64,000 nucleotides of DNA. Source: Georgenia satyanarayanai (GTDB lineage Bacteria > Actinomycetota > Actinomycetes > Actinomycetales > Actinomycetaceae). The stretch is from NCBI RefSeq assembly GCF_009193135.1, contig NZ_VUKC01000016.1, positions 1 to 64,000 on the forward strand, given 5' to 3'. Positions 6,672 through 15,469 of the stretch are shown here, piece after piece. The translations under genes were made by a program, and so were the position numbers. Under the pieces are notes generated by a model that was given only the letters and a program-made list of their open reading frames with translations, was not told where the DNA came from and did not search any database. The stretch's first letter is position 1; every line of letters begins with the position of its first letter.

Positions 6672-9382
6672 CCCCGGGCAGCGACCTGCCCGAGCTCCCC
6701 GGCCTCGACCGCCGCTGGAGCCGCCGCGTCACCGTCGCCGGCACGGGGGAGGACCCGCCGGTCACCTGGCACCTGCTCGACAACGCGCCCGACCTCACCG
6801 GAGAGGTGCGCGGCACGCTGCTCGCCGTCCACGGCAACCCGACGTGGTCCTACCTGTGGCGCTCGCTCCTGCCGGCGGCCGCCGCGGCCGGATGGCGCGT
6901 CGTCGCCGTCGACCAGCTCGGCATGGGCTTCTCCCAGCGCGACGGGCGCTTGCGCCGCCTCGCCGACCGTGTCGCCGAGCTCGGCGCCCTCACCGACCAC
7001 CTGGGCCTCACCGGGCCCGTCGTCACGGTCGGGCACGACTGGGGCGGCGTGGTGTCCCTCGGCTGGGCGGTCGAGCACCCCGGGCTGCTCGCCGGCGTCG
7101 TCGTCACCAACACCGCCGTCCACCACGACGACGACTCGCAGATCCCCGCCCTCCTGCGCCTGGCGGGCAACCCGAGCGTCCACGGCTGGGCGACGAGCGG
7201 CACCCGCACCTTCCTGCGCGCCACCCTCGCCCTGGCCCACCCGCCGCTGCGCCGGGAGGTCCGCGCCGCGTACCTCGCGCCCTACGCCGAGGACCGCCGC
7301 GCCGTCGCCGACTTCGTCGCCGACATCCCCGCCGACCCGAGCCACCCCAGCCGCGCCGCCCTCGACGCCATCGCCGACGGTGTGACCCGCCTCGAGGTCC
7401 CGGCCCTGGTCCTGTGGGGCCCGCGGGACCCCGTCTTCCAGCGCCGCTACCTCGACGACCTCCTGCGCCGCCTCCCGCACGCCGACGTCCACCGCTTCGA
7501 GGGGGCCGGCCACCTCCTCGCCGAGGACGTCGACGTCGCCGGCACCGTCGTCCGCTGGCTCGACACGCGCTTCCCCGCCGACAGCCGAGCTGTCGCCGAC
7601 ACCCCAGCTACCGCCGACAGCCGAGTTGCCGCCGACAGCCGAGTTGTCGCCGACACCCCAGCTACCGCCGACAGCCGAGTTGTCGCCGACAGCCGAGTTG
7701 TCGTTCGTCCCCTCGCCGCCGTCCTCGACGAGCGCCGCGACGACGACGCCCCCGCCGTCGTCGCCCTCCACGCCGGCGGTACGGACACGGTGACCTGGCG
7801 CGAGCTCGCCACCCGCGTGCGCCACCTCGCCCTCGGCCTGCACGACGCCGGGGTGCGCCCCGGCCAGCGCGTGAGCCTCCTCGTCACACCGGGGGTCGAC
7901 CTCACGACCGCGCTCTTCGCGTGCCTGCGCCTCGGCGCGGTCGCCGTCATCGCCGACCAGGGCCTGGGCCTGCGCGGCATGAGCCGCGCGATCCGCGGCG
8001 CCTCCCCGGACGTCCTCATCGGCATCGACCGCGGCCTCGTCGGCGCGCGCCTCCTGTCGTGGCCCGGCCGCCGGGTCGCGGTGAGCGAGCTCCCGCCCGC
8101 GCAGGCCAGGGCCCTCGGCGTCAGCGACACCCTGCCGAGCCTCCTCGCCCGCGGCGCCGAGCTCGAGCGCGCCGGCACCGACCTGCCGTCCGGACCGGGC
8201 CCGGACGACGACGCCGCCATCCTCTTCACGTCCGGGTCCACCGGCCCCGCCAAGGGCGTCGTCTACACCCACCGCGGCCTCGCCGGGATGCGTGACACCC
8301 TCGCCGAGACCTACGACCTGGGCCCCAGCTCCTCCTTCGTCGCGGGCTTCGCGCCCTTCGCGCTGCTCGGCACCGCGCTGGGCTCCCTCGCCGTCGTCCC
8401 CGACATGGACGTCACGGCGCCGGCCACGCTCACCGCCGCCGCGCTCGCCGAGGCGGTCCGCGCGGGCAGCGCGACCGCCGTCTTCACCTCACCCGCCGCC
8501 CTGCGCAACGTCCTCGCGACCGCGAGGGAGCTGACGGCCGAGCAGCGCGAGGCGCTCTCCGGCGTCGGGCTCTTCCTCTCCGCGGGGGCGCCGATCCCGC
8601 CGGAGCTGCTCGCCCGCGCCGCCGAGGTCATGCCCGGCGCCAGTGCCCGCACCCCTTACGGGATGACCGAGGTCCTGCCGGTCACCGACATCGACCTCGA
8701 GGAGATCCGCCGCGCCGTCGCCGACGTCGGCACCGTCGTGGGCGCGGGCGGCGGCACGTGCGTGGGCCGCCCGGTCCCCGGCACCGCGGTCACCATCCTC
8801 CCGCTCGACGACGACGGCGCCGCCACCGGCGAGCCCACCGACGCACCCGGCGTGACGGGCGAGATCCTCGTCGCCGCCCCGCACCTCAAGCGCACCTACG
8901 ACCGGCTCTGGGCGACGCAGCAGGCCAGCGCCGACCACCCCGGCCGCCACCGCACCGGGGACGTCGGGCACCTCGACGCCGAGGGCCGGCTGTGGGTCGA
9001 GGGCCGACTGTCGCACGTCGTCACCGGGCCCGGCGGTGTCATCACGCCCGTCGCCGTCGAGCACGCCGCCGAGCGGGTGCCCGGCGTCCAGCGCGCGGCC
9101 GCCGTCGGCGTCGGTCCGGCCGGGACCCAGCAGCTCGTCGTCGTCCTCGAGACCGACCCGGCCGTCGATGCCCGCGCGCGTGCCGGCGCCTCGCTCGCCA
9201 CGCCCGGCCTCACCGCCGCGGTGCGCCGCGCCGTCGCCGAGGCGTGCGACGTCCCGGTCGCGGCCGTCCTGCGCGTGCGGGAGCTGCCCACGGACGTGCG
9301 GCACAACGCGAAGATCGAGCGCGGCCGCATCGGCCGGTGGGCCGAGCAGGCCCTGGCCGGCGGGCGGATGGGCGAGCCGTGA
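6668..9382 (+). CDS. oleBC: OleBC fusion: beta-lactone decarboxylase + beta-lactone synthetase
   Basis: The GTG at 6668 overlaps the oleA stop (GTGA), giving 904 residues. The N-terminal 300 residues are an alpha/beta hydrolase of the haloalkane-dehalogenase type (HGNPTW 55-60, nucleophile D124 in GHDWGG, late GAGHLL histidine), matching OleB, which decarboxylates a beta-lactone to the cis-olefin. After an unusual repetitive linker (about 304-345) comes an ANL-superfamily ligase: P-loop FTSGSTGPAKG, YGMTE, RTGDVGHLD, and an NAKIERGR catalytic-lysine region, matching OleC, which makes the beta-lactone with ATP. OleBC fusions are known in actinobacteria. Confidence 0.92.
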   Translation: MTPGSDLPELPGLDRRWSRRVTVAGTGEDPPVTWHLLDNAPDLTGEVRGTLLAVHGNPTWSYLWRSLLPAAAAAGWRVVAVDQLGMGFSQRDGRLRRLADRVAELGALTDHLGLTGPVVTVGHDWGGVVSLGWAVEHPGLLAGVVVTNTAVHHDDDSQIPALLRLAGNPSVHGWATSGTRTFLRATLALAHPPLRREVRAAYLAPYAEDRRAVADFVADIPADPSHPSRAALDAIADGVTRLEVPALVLWGPRDPVFQRRYLDDLLRRLPHADVHRFEGAGHLLAEDVDVAGTVVRWLDTRFPADSRAVADTPATADSRVAADSRVVADTPATADSRVVADSRVVVRPLAAVLDERRDDDAPAVVALHAGGTDTVTWRELATRVRHLALGLHDAGVRPGQRVSLLVTPGVDLTTALFACLRLGAVAVIADQGLGLRGMSRAIRGASPDVLIGIDRGLVGARLLSWPGRRVAVSELPPAQARALGVSDTLPSLLARGAELERAGTDLPSGPGPDDDAAILFTSGSTGPAKGVVYTHRGLAGMRDTLAETYDLGPSSSFVAGFAPFALLGTALGSLAVVPDMDVTAPATLTAAALAEAVRAGSATAVFTSPAALRNVLATARELTAEQREALSGVGLFLSAGAPIPPELLARAAEVMPGASARTPYGMTEVLPVTDIDLEEIRRAVADVGTVVGAGGGTCVGRPVPGTAVTILPLDDDGAATGEPTDAPGVTGEILVAAPHLKRTYDRLWATQQASADHPGRHRTGDVGHLDAEGRLWVEGRLSHVVTGPGGVITPVAVEHAAERVPGVQRAAAVGVGPAGTQQLVVVLETDPAVDARARAGASLATPGLTAAVRRAVAEACDVPVAAVLRVRELPTDVRHNAKIERGRIGRWAEQALAGGRMGEP
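7577..7702 (+). repeat. Seven 18-bp tandem repeats encoding the OleB-OleC linker
   Basis: Seven in-frame 18-bp units encode hexapeptides of two kinds, ADSR(V/A)(V/A) and ADTPAT, in the order A-B-A-A-B-A-A. A 54-bp block ABA is thus nearly duplicated, followed by one more A. The repeat forms the flexible joint between the two enzyme domains and could vary in copy number between strains. Confidence 0.9.
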
Positions 9383-10392
9383 GCCGCCGCGTGGACGCGC
9401 CTGCCGGGGCCAGCCCGGAGCGGCTGCGCGTCCTCGTCACCGGCGCCAGCGGCATGCTCGGGCGGCGCACCGCGGAGCGGCTCGTCGCCGCCGGCCACGA
9501 CGTCCGCACCTTCCAGCGCCGCCCCGCCGGCGTCGCAGGTGCCACCGACTCGCTCGGGTCGCTCACCGATCCGGCGGCGGTGACCCGCGCCGTCGAGGGA
9601 CGTGACGCCGTCGTCCACCTCGCCGCGAAGGTGTCGGTGAGCGGGCCGCGGCACGAGTACGAGCAGGTCAACGTCGAGGGCACGCGCGCGCTGCTCGCCG
9701 CCGCCCGCGCGGCGGGGGTGCGGCGCTTCGTCCAGGTGTCCTCGCCGTCGGTTGCGCACACGGGCGGCTCGCTCGTCGGCGAGGGCGCCGGACCGGCGGA
9801 GCCGGAGCACGCGCGCGGCAACTACGCGCGGACGAAGGCCGCCGCCGAGGTGCTGGCGCTGGAGGCGGACGGCGCCGAGCTCGCCGTCGTCGCCGTGCGC
9901 CCTCACCTCGTGTGGGGGCCGGGGGACACCCAGCTCGTCGCGCGGATCGTCGAGCGCGCCCGCGCCGGGCGGCTGCCGCTGCTCGACCACGGCGCGGTGC
10001 TCGTCGACTCCGTCTACGTCGACAACGCGGCCGACGCGCTCGTCGCGGCGCTCGAGCGGGCACCGCGGGCCCACGGGCAGGCGCTCGTCGTGACGAACGG
10101 GGAGCCGCGTGCGATCGGCGACCTCATCGCCGGCATCTCGCTCGCCGCCGGTGCGCCGGCCCCGGCCTGGCGCGTGCCGGCGCGACTGGCGAAGGTGGCC
10201 GGGGGACTGGTCGAGGCCGTGTGGGCCGTCCGCCCCGGCCGCGACGAGCCGCCGATGACCCGCTTCCTCGCCGAGCAGCTGTCGACCGCCCACTGGTTCG
10301 ACCAGCGCCACACCCGCGAGGTGCTCCGCTGGGAGCCTGCCGTAAGCATCGACGAGGGCATGGCAAGACTGGCTCAGCACTACCGCCGGTGA
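9379..10392 (+). CDS. oleD: OleD: NAD(P)H-dependent 2-alkyl-3-ketoalkanoate reductase
   Basis: The GTG at 9379 overlaps the oleBC stop by four bases; the product has 337 residues. It is an extended short-chain dehydrogenase (epimerase type): Rossmann motif TGASGMLG near residue 21, HLAAKVS, and the catalytic YxxxK as NYARTKAAAE. OleD reduces the OleA product to the 2-alkyl-3-hydroxy acid, which OleC then lactonises. It is the last gene of the operon; only about 85 bases separate its stop from the convergent neighbour. Confidence 0.9.
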   Translation: MSRRVDAPAGASPERLRVLVTGASGMLGRRTAERLVAAGHDVRTFQRRPAGVAGATDSLGSLTDPAAVTRAVEGRDAVVHLAAKVSVSGPRHEYEQVNVEGTRALLAAARAAGVRRFVQVSSPSVAHTGGSLVGEGAGPAEPEHARGNYARTKAAAEVLALEADGAELAVVAVRPHLVWGPGDTQLVARIVERARAGRLPLLDHGAVLVDSVYVDNAADALVAALERAPRAHGQALVVTNGEPRAIGDLIAGISLAAGAPAPAWRVPARLAKVAGGLVEAVWAVRPGRDEPPMTRFLAEQLSTAHWFDQRHTREVLRWEPAVSIDEGMARLAQHYRR

Positions 10393-10476
10393 TGGAACGG
10401 TGACTTCGCCGGCGCCCGCCGATAGGCGTTGTGCGTGGGACGCCAAGGCGGCATCGCCGACTAGCTCGTCGTCGAG

Positions 10477-11445
10477 TCAGGCCTCCTGAGCGTGTGCTCG
10501 GGGTGGCGGTGTGCACTGCCCATGTACAGCCATCCGGCGCAGGTTTCCGGGATTGTCGATCACTATGTCGCCCGGCATCGGTGGGCGGACCTCATTTCGG
10601 GCGGGGGCTTCGGCGCCACTGCCAGAGGGCTTGTATGCCATCTCGAAACTCAGTGCGCTGGGGGCGACGCGCCAACTACACGGAACAGCGGGGTCGACGT
10701 ATATATGAAGAGCGAGCAGGTCTGGCGTCAACTGCAGCCACTGCAGTTCGCCATATTCGAGTCGGTCATCTGGATCGTGGGACAGTGCTCCGCGCGCGGC
10801 GATGCGCCGTTTGACCGGTACGTCAGGAATACCTTGCTCGCGCGTGCTTTCGTAGAGTTCGTTCAAGGCGCGTTGGCCGAGGACCCATGTCGCTAGCGCG
10901 GCTGATCGAAGGAGGTATCCGCTGAGCGCAAGCCCACCGAACGACCAGTTGTCGATCATATTCAGGTGGGCTGGCACAGCTCGATCCAAGTGCGCGCCAC
11001 CCCACTTGTTGGCGTACTTGCCGAGGAACTGGGCCCACGTATACGTGACGGACTGCCCGCGGTACTCGACGTGCACTACGGGGCTAGCAATCCATTGTCG
11101 CCAGGGCATCCAGACGGCGCCGTAAGTCTCGCTGCCTGGCCGAGTTGGGACTGAGCCAACGGCGAACTGGGACGAGGTATCTGGCGGCTGCGTAACCAGG
11201 ATCGCGGCGGTCGTGGCTCCGACCGCGTTCTCCAGCCTGTCTAAGACGTCGTTTCCCTGACCGGGGGCAACCAGTGCTCGGAGTACGACCGCGAGGTCGT
11301 CGGCTGCGTACGCTGCGCCGCGATCCAACCGTTCGATGTGATCTCGAAGTCGCGAGATCATATGCAACGCTTGCCCATAGAAGTGCGGCCCCTCAGAAGA
11401 TCCGGGAGTCACCGGCGGCATCAATTCCTCGCGTGTAAATGTCAT
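10477..11445 (-). CDS. Hypothetical protein in a GC-poor pocket
   Basis: The ATG at 11445 follows GGAGTAGCG, a good Shine-Dalgarno at proper distance, giving 322 residues; a longer frame upstream looks non-coding. I do not recognise the family. Visible features are an N-terminal helical part (YGQALHMISRLRDHIERL), a central tryptophan-rich segment around WMPWRQWIASP, a helix near LSGYLLRSAALATWVLGQ, and a proline-rich C-terminus. There is no signal peptide or clear membrane segment. Base composition and codon use (many A/T third positions) differ strongly from both flanks, indicating recent acquisition as a single-gene insertion. Confidence 0.7.
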   Translation of the reverse strand: MTFTREELMPPVTPGSSEGPHFYGQALHMISRLRDHIERLDRGAAYAADDLAVVLRALVAPGQGNDVLDRLENAVGATTAAILVTQPPDTSSQFAVGSVPTRPGSETYGAVWMPWRQWIASPVVHVEYRGQSVTYTWAQFLGKYANKWGGAHLDRAVPAHLNMIDNWSFGGLALSGYLLRSAALATWVLGQRALNELYESTREQGIPDVPVKRRIAARGALSHDPDDRLEYGELQWLQLTPDLLALHIYVDPAVPCSWRVAPSALSFEMAYKPSGSGAEAPARNEVRPPMPGDIVIDNPGNLRRMAVHGQCTPPPRAHAQEA

Positions 11446-11769
11446 CGCTACTCCATGAGTCGCTCGTGTGATGACTATAATATCCATGACTATGACATCC
11501 ATTGGAGCACTGCCAACCGCGACTCGGGGAGTCTCGGAGTTGAAACCGGGTGAATGGCGTGCTGACGCTGCCCGGGGGGCCACGCTCCGGCCCGCGCTAG
11601 GCACAGAGATACTGATCTGGCTGCGTCGCGTAGGTCCCGTGGCACAGCTTGAGAGGTGAGCTCTGTGCTAGGCGAGGTCCGTCAAGCCGGACGCGACCGG
11701 AATGCTGTGGCTTCGTGTCATCGCAGAGCGAGGGCGCACGGAGGGGGCGCGCGCGCCACAATGGACGGC
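11446..11769. promoter_or_regulatory. AT-rich intergenic region with direct repeats and TATAAT-like sequence
   Basis: The 324-base gap holds no convincing gene. ATGACTAT occurs at 11471-11478 and again at 11486-11493, bracketing TATAAT (11476-11481 on the plus strand) and its minus-strand counterpart, in the right place to drive the leftward hypothetical gene. The right half returns to high GC before the aldo/keto reductase. The composition step lies near 11500-11650. Confidence 0.35.
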
Positions 11770-12591
11770 ATGATCCCGACTCTCGCGCTCAACGACGGCA
11801 ACCGGATTCCCGCGATCGGCCTCGGCACCTGGCCGATGGACGAGGAGGCCCCCGAGGCCGTGCGGACGGCGCTCGAGATGGGCTACCGGCTCATCGACAC
11901 CGCCGCGAAGTACGAGAACGAGGAGGCCGTCGGTCGGGGCATCGCGGAGTCCGGCGTCCCGCGCGAGGAGCTCTTCGTCACCACCAAGCTCCGCGGCAGC
12001 GACCAGGGCTACGAGGAGGCGCTGCGCGCCTTCGAGACCTCGCGCTCGAAGCTCGGCCTCGACTACGTCGACCTCTACCTCATCCACTGGCCGCTGCCTC
12101 GCCTGGACAAGTACGTCGACTCCTGGCGTGCGCTCGTCAAGCTCCGTGAGGACGGCGTCGTCCGCTCGATCGGCGTCTCGAACTTCACGGCCGCGCACCT
12201 GGACCGGATCATCGCCGAGACCGACGTCCCGCCCGCCGTCAACCAGATCGAGCTGCACCCGTACTTCACCCAGGCCGACATGCGTGCCGCCGACGCCGAG
12301 CGCACCGTCCTCACCCAGTCCTGGAGCCCTCTCGCCCGCAGCGCCTCCCTCCTCACCGAGCCGGCGCTCGAGCAGATCGCCGACCGCCACGGCGTGGAGA
12401 CCGCCCAGGTGGTGCTGCGCTGGCACGTCCAGCTCGGCGTCCTGCCCATCCCCAAGTCGGCCAGCCCGGACCGGCAGAGCCTCAACCTCGACATCTTCGG
12501 CTTCGAGCTCAGCGAGTCGGAGGTGAACCAGGTCAGCGGCCTCGAGCGCGGCCGGCAGAGCCACGACCCGGACACCCACGAGGAGTTCTGA
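11770..12591 (+). CDS. Aldo/keto reductase (2,5-diketo-D-gluconate reductase type)
   Basis: About 273 residues from the ATG at 11770. The family reduces aldehydes and ketones with NADPH in a TIM barrel. Visible are the N-terminal IPAIGLGTWPM, catalytic Asp in LIDTAAKYENE with Tyr four residues later, Lys in VTTKL, His in LYLIHWP, the GVSNF strand, and the cofactor segment IPKSASPDRQ. The ATG at 11761 is an alternative start; I prefer 11770 because a CACAAT box lies seven bases upstream, as in other apparently leaderless genes here. Substrate cannot be deduced. Confidence 0.88.
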   Translation: MIPTLALNDGNRIPAIGLGTWPMDEEAPEAVRTALEMGYRLIDTAAKYENEEAVGRGIAESGVPREELFVTTKLRGSDQGYEEALRAFETSRSKLGLDYVDLYLIHWPLPRLDKYVDSWRALVKLREDGVVRSIGVSNFTAAHLDRIIAETDVPPAVNQIELHPYFTQADMRAADAERTVLTQSWSPLARSASLLTEPALEQIADRHGVETAQVVLRWHVQLGVLPIPKSASPDRQSLNLDIFGFELSESEVNQVSGLERGRQSHDPDTHEEF

Positions 12592-12620
12592 GCCCGCGGG
12601 CGCGCTTGTATCCTGAGCCG

Positions 12621-13391
12621 ATGCCTGCCGCCCGACTGGTCGCCTTCGACCTCGACGACACCCTCACGCCCTCGAAGTCCCCGATCCACCCGGAGATGGC
12701 CGAGGCGCTCACCGCCCTGCTCGCCGTCGTGCCGGTGTGCATCATCTCCGGCGGGCAGCTCGAGCAGTTCACCACGCAGGTCACCGACCGCCTCGACCTC
12801 GACGACGACGCCCGCTCGCGTCTCCACCTCATGCCCACCTGCGGCACGCGCTACTACCGCTACGACGACGGCGGCGACCTCCGTGAGGTCTACGCGCACG
12901 ACCTCACCGCCGAGGAGCGTGCCGAGGCGCTGGCGGTGCTCGAGCGCGAGGCCCGGCGGCTGGGGTTGTGGGAGGAGGAGTCCTGGGGCCCGGTCCTCGA
13001 GGACCGCGGCTCGCAGATCACCTTCTCCGCCCTCGGTCAGCGGGCGCCGCTCGAGGCCAAGCGCGCCTGGGACCCGACGGGGGAGAAGAAGGAGCGGCTG
13101 CGCGCCGCCCTCGCCCCGCTGCTGCCCGAGCTCGAGGTCCGCTCCGGTGGCTCGACGTCCATCGACATCACCCGCCAGGGCGTGGACAAGGCCTACGGGA
13201 TGACCCGCCTGGCCGAGCACACCGGCATCGACCTCGCCGACATGCTCTTCGTCGGCGACCGCCTCGACGAGGGCGGCAACGACTACCCGGTCAAGGCGAT
13301 GGGCGTCCCGTGCGTCGCGGTGGACGGCTGGGAGGACACCGCACGCACCGTCCGAGGACTCGTCGCCGACCTCGAGCCGACGCACGCCTAA
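12621..13391 (+). CDS. HAD-IIB family phosphatase, phosphomannomutase-like
   Basis: The 256-residue protein carries HAD motif I as FDLDDTLTPSKSP, a motif II Ser in CIISGG, a motif III lysine in QGVDKAYG, and motif IV as FVGDRLDEGGNDYP. The FSALGQR and GNDYPVKAMG elements resemble eukaryotic-type PMM proteins, which share this fold, so it may act on a sugar phosphate; the activity is unproven. TATCCT lies six bases before the ATG, suggesting a leaderless message. It ends just before a conserved hairpin element. Confidence 0.85.
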   Translation: MPAARLVAFDLDDTLTPSKSPIHPEMAEALTALLAVVPVCIISGGQLEQFTTQVTDRLDLDDDARSRLHLMPTCGTRYYRYDDGGDLREVYAHDLTAEERAEALAVLEREARRLGLWEEESWGPVLEDRGSQITFSALGQRAPLEAKRAWDPTGEKKERLRAALAPLLPELEVRSGGSTSIDITRQGVDKAYGMTRLAEHTGIDLADMLFVGDRLDEGGNDYPVKAMGVPCVAVDGWEDTARTVRGLVADLEPTHA

Positions 13392-13407
13392 CGAGGTCCA
13401 CCCACTG

Positions 13408-13470
13408 CGCAGTTGGTGGGTTGAACGACGTGGTAAGCGCCTGCCGGCGTCGTCGAACTCACCAGTTGCG
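13408..13470. terminator. Bidirectional hairpin, copy 2 of the CGCAATTGGT family
   Basis: Two 23-base arms (13408-13430 and 13448-13470) pair with 18 Watson-Crick pairs, three wobbles and two mismatches around a 17-base loop. The ends are CGCAGTTGGT and ACCAGTTGCG. It lies exactly between convergent genes (HAD gene and ABC exporter) and resembles the elements at 4097 and 48428. Confidence 0.7.
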
Positions 13471-13482
13471 ATGTGCGGGAGG

Positions 13483-15306
13483 TCAGGGGACGAGGGCCGG
13501 CCGGCGTTCCGCGGCCGCGACGAGTGCCGCGTACCGCCCGCCGCGGGCGACCAGCTCCCCGTGGTTGCCCAGCTCCGCCAGGCGGCCCCGGTCGATCACC
13601 GCGATGAGGTCGGCGCTGCGGACCGTCGACAGGCGGTGGGCGATGGTGATCGTCGTGCGGCCGCGGCTCAGCACGTCGAGCGCCTCCTGGACGGCGTGCT
13701 CGGTGCGGGTGTCGAGCGCACTGGTCGCCTCATCGAGGACGAGCACGCGGGGGCCGCGCAGCAGCGTGCGGGCGATGGCGAGGCGCTGCTTCTCCCCGCC
13801 GGAGAAGCGGTGCCCGCGCGCGCCCACCACCGTGTCGTAGCCGCGCGGCAGGGCGAGGATGACGTCGTGCACCTGGGCGGCGCGGGCCGCGGCCTCGATC
13901 TCCTCGTCGGTCGCCTCCGGGCGCGCGTAGCGCAGGTTCTCCCGCACGGTCGTGTGCAGGAGGTAGGTCTCCTGGGAGACGACACCCACCTGGGAGGCGA
14001 GGTCGGCGAGGCTGAGGTCGCGCAGGTCGACGCCGTCGAGCAGGACGCGACCGGACGTCGGGTCCTGGAGCCGCGCGACGAGGCCGGCGATCGTCGTCTT
14101 CCCGGCGCCGGACTCCCCGACGAGGGCCAGCCGGGTGCCGGCCGGGACGTGCAGGTCGAGGTCGGTGACGGCGTCGGCGTCCGCGTCGGGGTAGCGGAAG
14201 GTGACGTCCGCGAAGGTCACGGCACCGGGGTCCCCGCCGGAGGGCAGCGCCACCGGCGAGAGAGGGTCGGCGATCTCCACCGGCAGGTCGAGGTACTCGA
14301 AGATCCGGCTGAACAGCGCGAGCGACGCGGTGACCTGGACACCGGTGCTGAGCACGCCCATGAGCGGGCGGAACAGCCCGGACTGGAGGGCGATGAACGC
14401 GACGAGCGTGCCGATCGTGATGTCGCCGGAACCGGGCAGCCCCGCGACGAGGTAGATGAGGGCGGGGATCGCGGAGAAGATGACGCTCGTCGTCGCCATC
14501 CGCCAGCGGCCGGCGAGCTCGGAGCGCAGCTCGAGGTCGACGAGCTCGGCGGAGGAGTCGGCGAAGCGGCGGCTGAGCTCCGGGCCGGCGCCGAGCGTCT
14601 TGGCGAGCAGCGCGCCGCTCACCGACAGCGACTCCTCGACCTGCCCGTGGAGGGCGGCCAGTGCGCTCTGCCGCTGTGCGGTCACCTCGCGGCGCATCTG
14701 CGCGACGCGGCGGGTGAGCCAGATGGCGGGCGGCAGGACGACGAGGGAGAGCAGGGCGAGCTGCCAGCTCAGCGCGACCATGGCGACGATCGTCGCGATC
14801 GCCGTCGTGACGTTCGCCGTGACCGCGGTGGCGGTGCCGGTGACGACGGACTGCATCGCGCCGATGTCGTGCGTGAGGCGCGACTGCACCTCGCCGCCGC
14901 GGGTACGGGTGAAGAAGGACATCGGCTGGCGCTGGAGGTGGGCGAAGACGTCGGTGCGCAACCGGTGCATGACGTTCTGGCCGAGGTCCGTGGAGATCCA
15001 TGTCTGGAGGACCCCGAGCGCTGCCGTCACGACGGTGACGACGAGCATCGCGCCGACGAGGAGGAGCAGCAGGCGCACGTCCCGCTCGGGCAGGGCGACG
15101 TCGATGACGTGCCGGGTGAGGAAGGGCGTCGCGAGCCCGAGCACGGAGCTCGCGGCGATGAGCCCGACGACGAGGAGCAGCCGGCGCCGGTGCGGCGCGA
15201 AGAGCGCGGCGATGCGCCGCAGGCTTACGGGGTGGGACTCGAGCTGGGCCGTGTCGGCCGGGTCGCGGCGGACGGGGCCGTGGGGGCGGAAGGAGGGGCT
15301 CGACAT
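13483..15306 (-). CDS. ABC exporter, fused permease and ATPase (multidrug type)
   Basis: The ATG at 15306 follows GAGGTGG; the product has about 607 residues. A six-helix type-1 exporter domain (about residues 35-330) precedes an ATPase with Walker A GESGAGKTT, Q-loop VSQETYLLH, signature FSGGEKQRLAIAR, Walker B VLVLDEATSALD and the H-loop AHRLST. As a half-transporter it should work as a homodimer exporting a hydrophobic compound or lipid. It is divergent from a marR gene across a 160-base promoter region with a palindrome, so MarR control is likely. Confidence 0.92.
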   Translation of the reverse strand: MSSPSFRPHGPVRRDPADTAQLESHPVSLRRIAALFAPHRRRLLLVVGLIAASSVLGLATPFLTRHVIDVALPERDVRLLLLLVGAMLVVTVVTAALGVLQTWISTDLGQNVMHRLRTDVFAHLQRQPMSFFTRTRGGEVQSRLTHDIGAMQSVVTGTATAVTANVTTAIATIVAMVALSWQLALLSLVVLPPAIWLTRRVAQMRREVTAQRQSALAALHGQVEESLSVSGALLAKTLGAGPELSRRFADSSAELVDLELRSELAGRWRMATTSVIFSAIPALIYLVAGLPGSGDITIGTLVAFIALQSGLFRPLMGVLSTGVQVTASLALFSRIFEYLDLPVEIADPLSPVALPSGGDPGAVTFADVTFRYPDADADAVTDLDLHVPAGTRLALVGESGAGKTTIAGLVARLQDPTSGRVLLDGVDLRDLSLADLASQVGVVSQETYLLHTTVRENLRYARPEATDEEIEAAARAAQVHDVILALPRGYDTVVGARGHRFSGGEKQRLAIARTLLRGPRVLVLDEATSALDTRTEHAVQEALDVLSRGRTTITIAHRLSTVRSADLIAVIDRGRLAELGNHGELVARGGRYAALVAAAERRPALVP

Positions 15307-15428
15307 GAGCGCCACCTCGCTTTCTCGAAGGCGACGGCGGGGGATGGGGGCCGTCGGACCGGTTCAGGGGCGGGGCGCGGGACTGGCCGGCGATGCCTCA
15401 CCGTGGCCGTCGCGCCGCACGCAATAGC

Positions 15429-15439
15429 GAGGTTACCTC
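15429..15439. promoter_or_regulatory. Palindrome GAGGT-T-ACCTC in the marR/ABC promoter region
   Basis: A perfect 5-bp inverted repeat with a one-base centre lies 30 bases before the marR ATG, at the expected -35 position of a promoter whose -10 would be TACTGT (15457-15462), seven bases before the ATG. It is a candidate autoregulatory MarR operator also covering the divergent exporter promoter. Confidence 0.45.
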
Positions 15440-15469
15440 ACTATGTGGGTCCGCGCTACTGTTGGCGCC

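Noticed and set aside
7577-7702. CRISPR-like short repeat array
   Set aside because: Units are contiguous 18-bp repeats without spacers, in frame inside a coding sequence.
5013-8272. Long minus-strand frames across the ole operon
   Set aside because: The products are low-complexity and the plus strand carries unmistakable OleA and OleB motifs.
12621-13391. Assigning the HAD protein as a true phosphomannomutase
   Set aside because: Motifs resemble the PMM branch, but the substrate-specific residues cannot be verified from sequence reading alone, so only the family is given.
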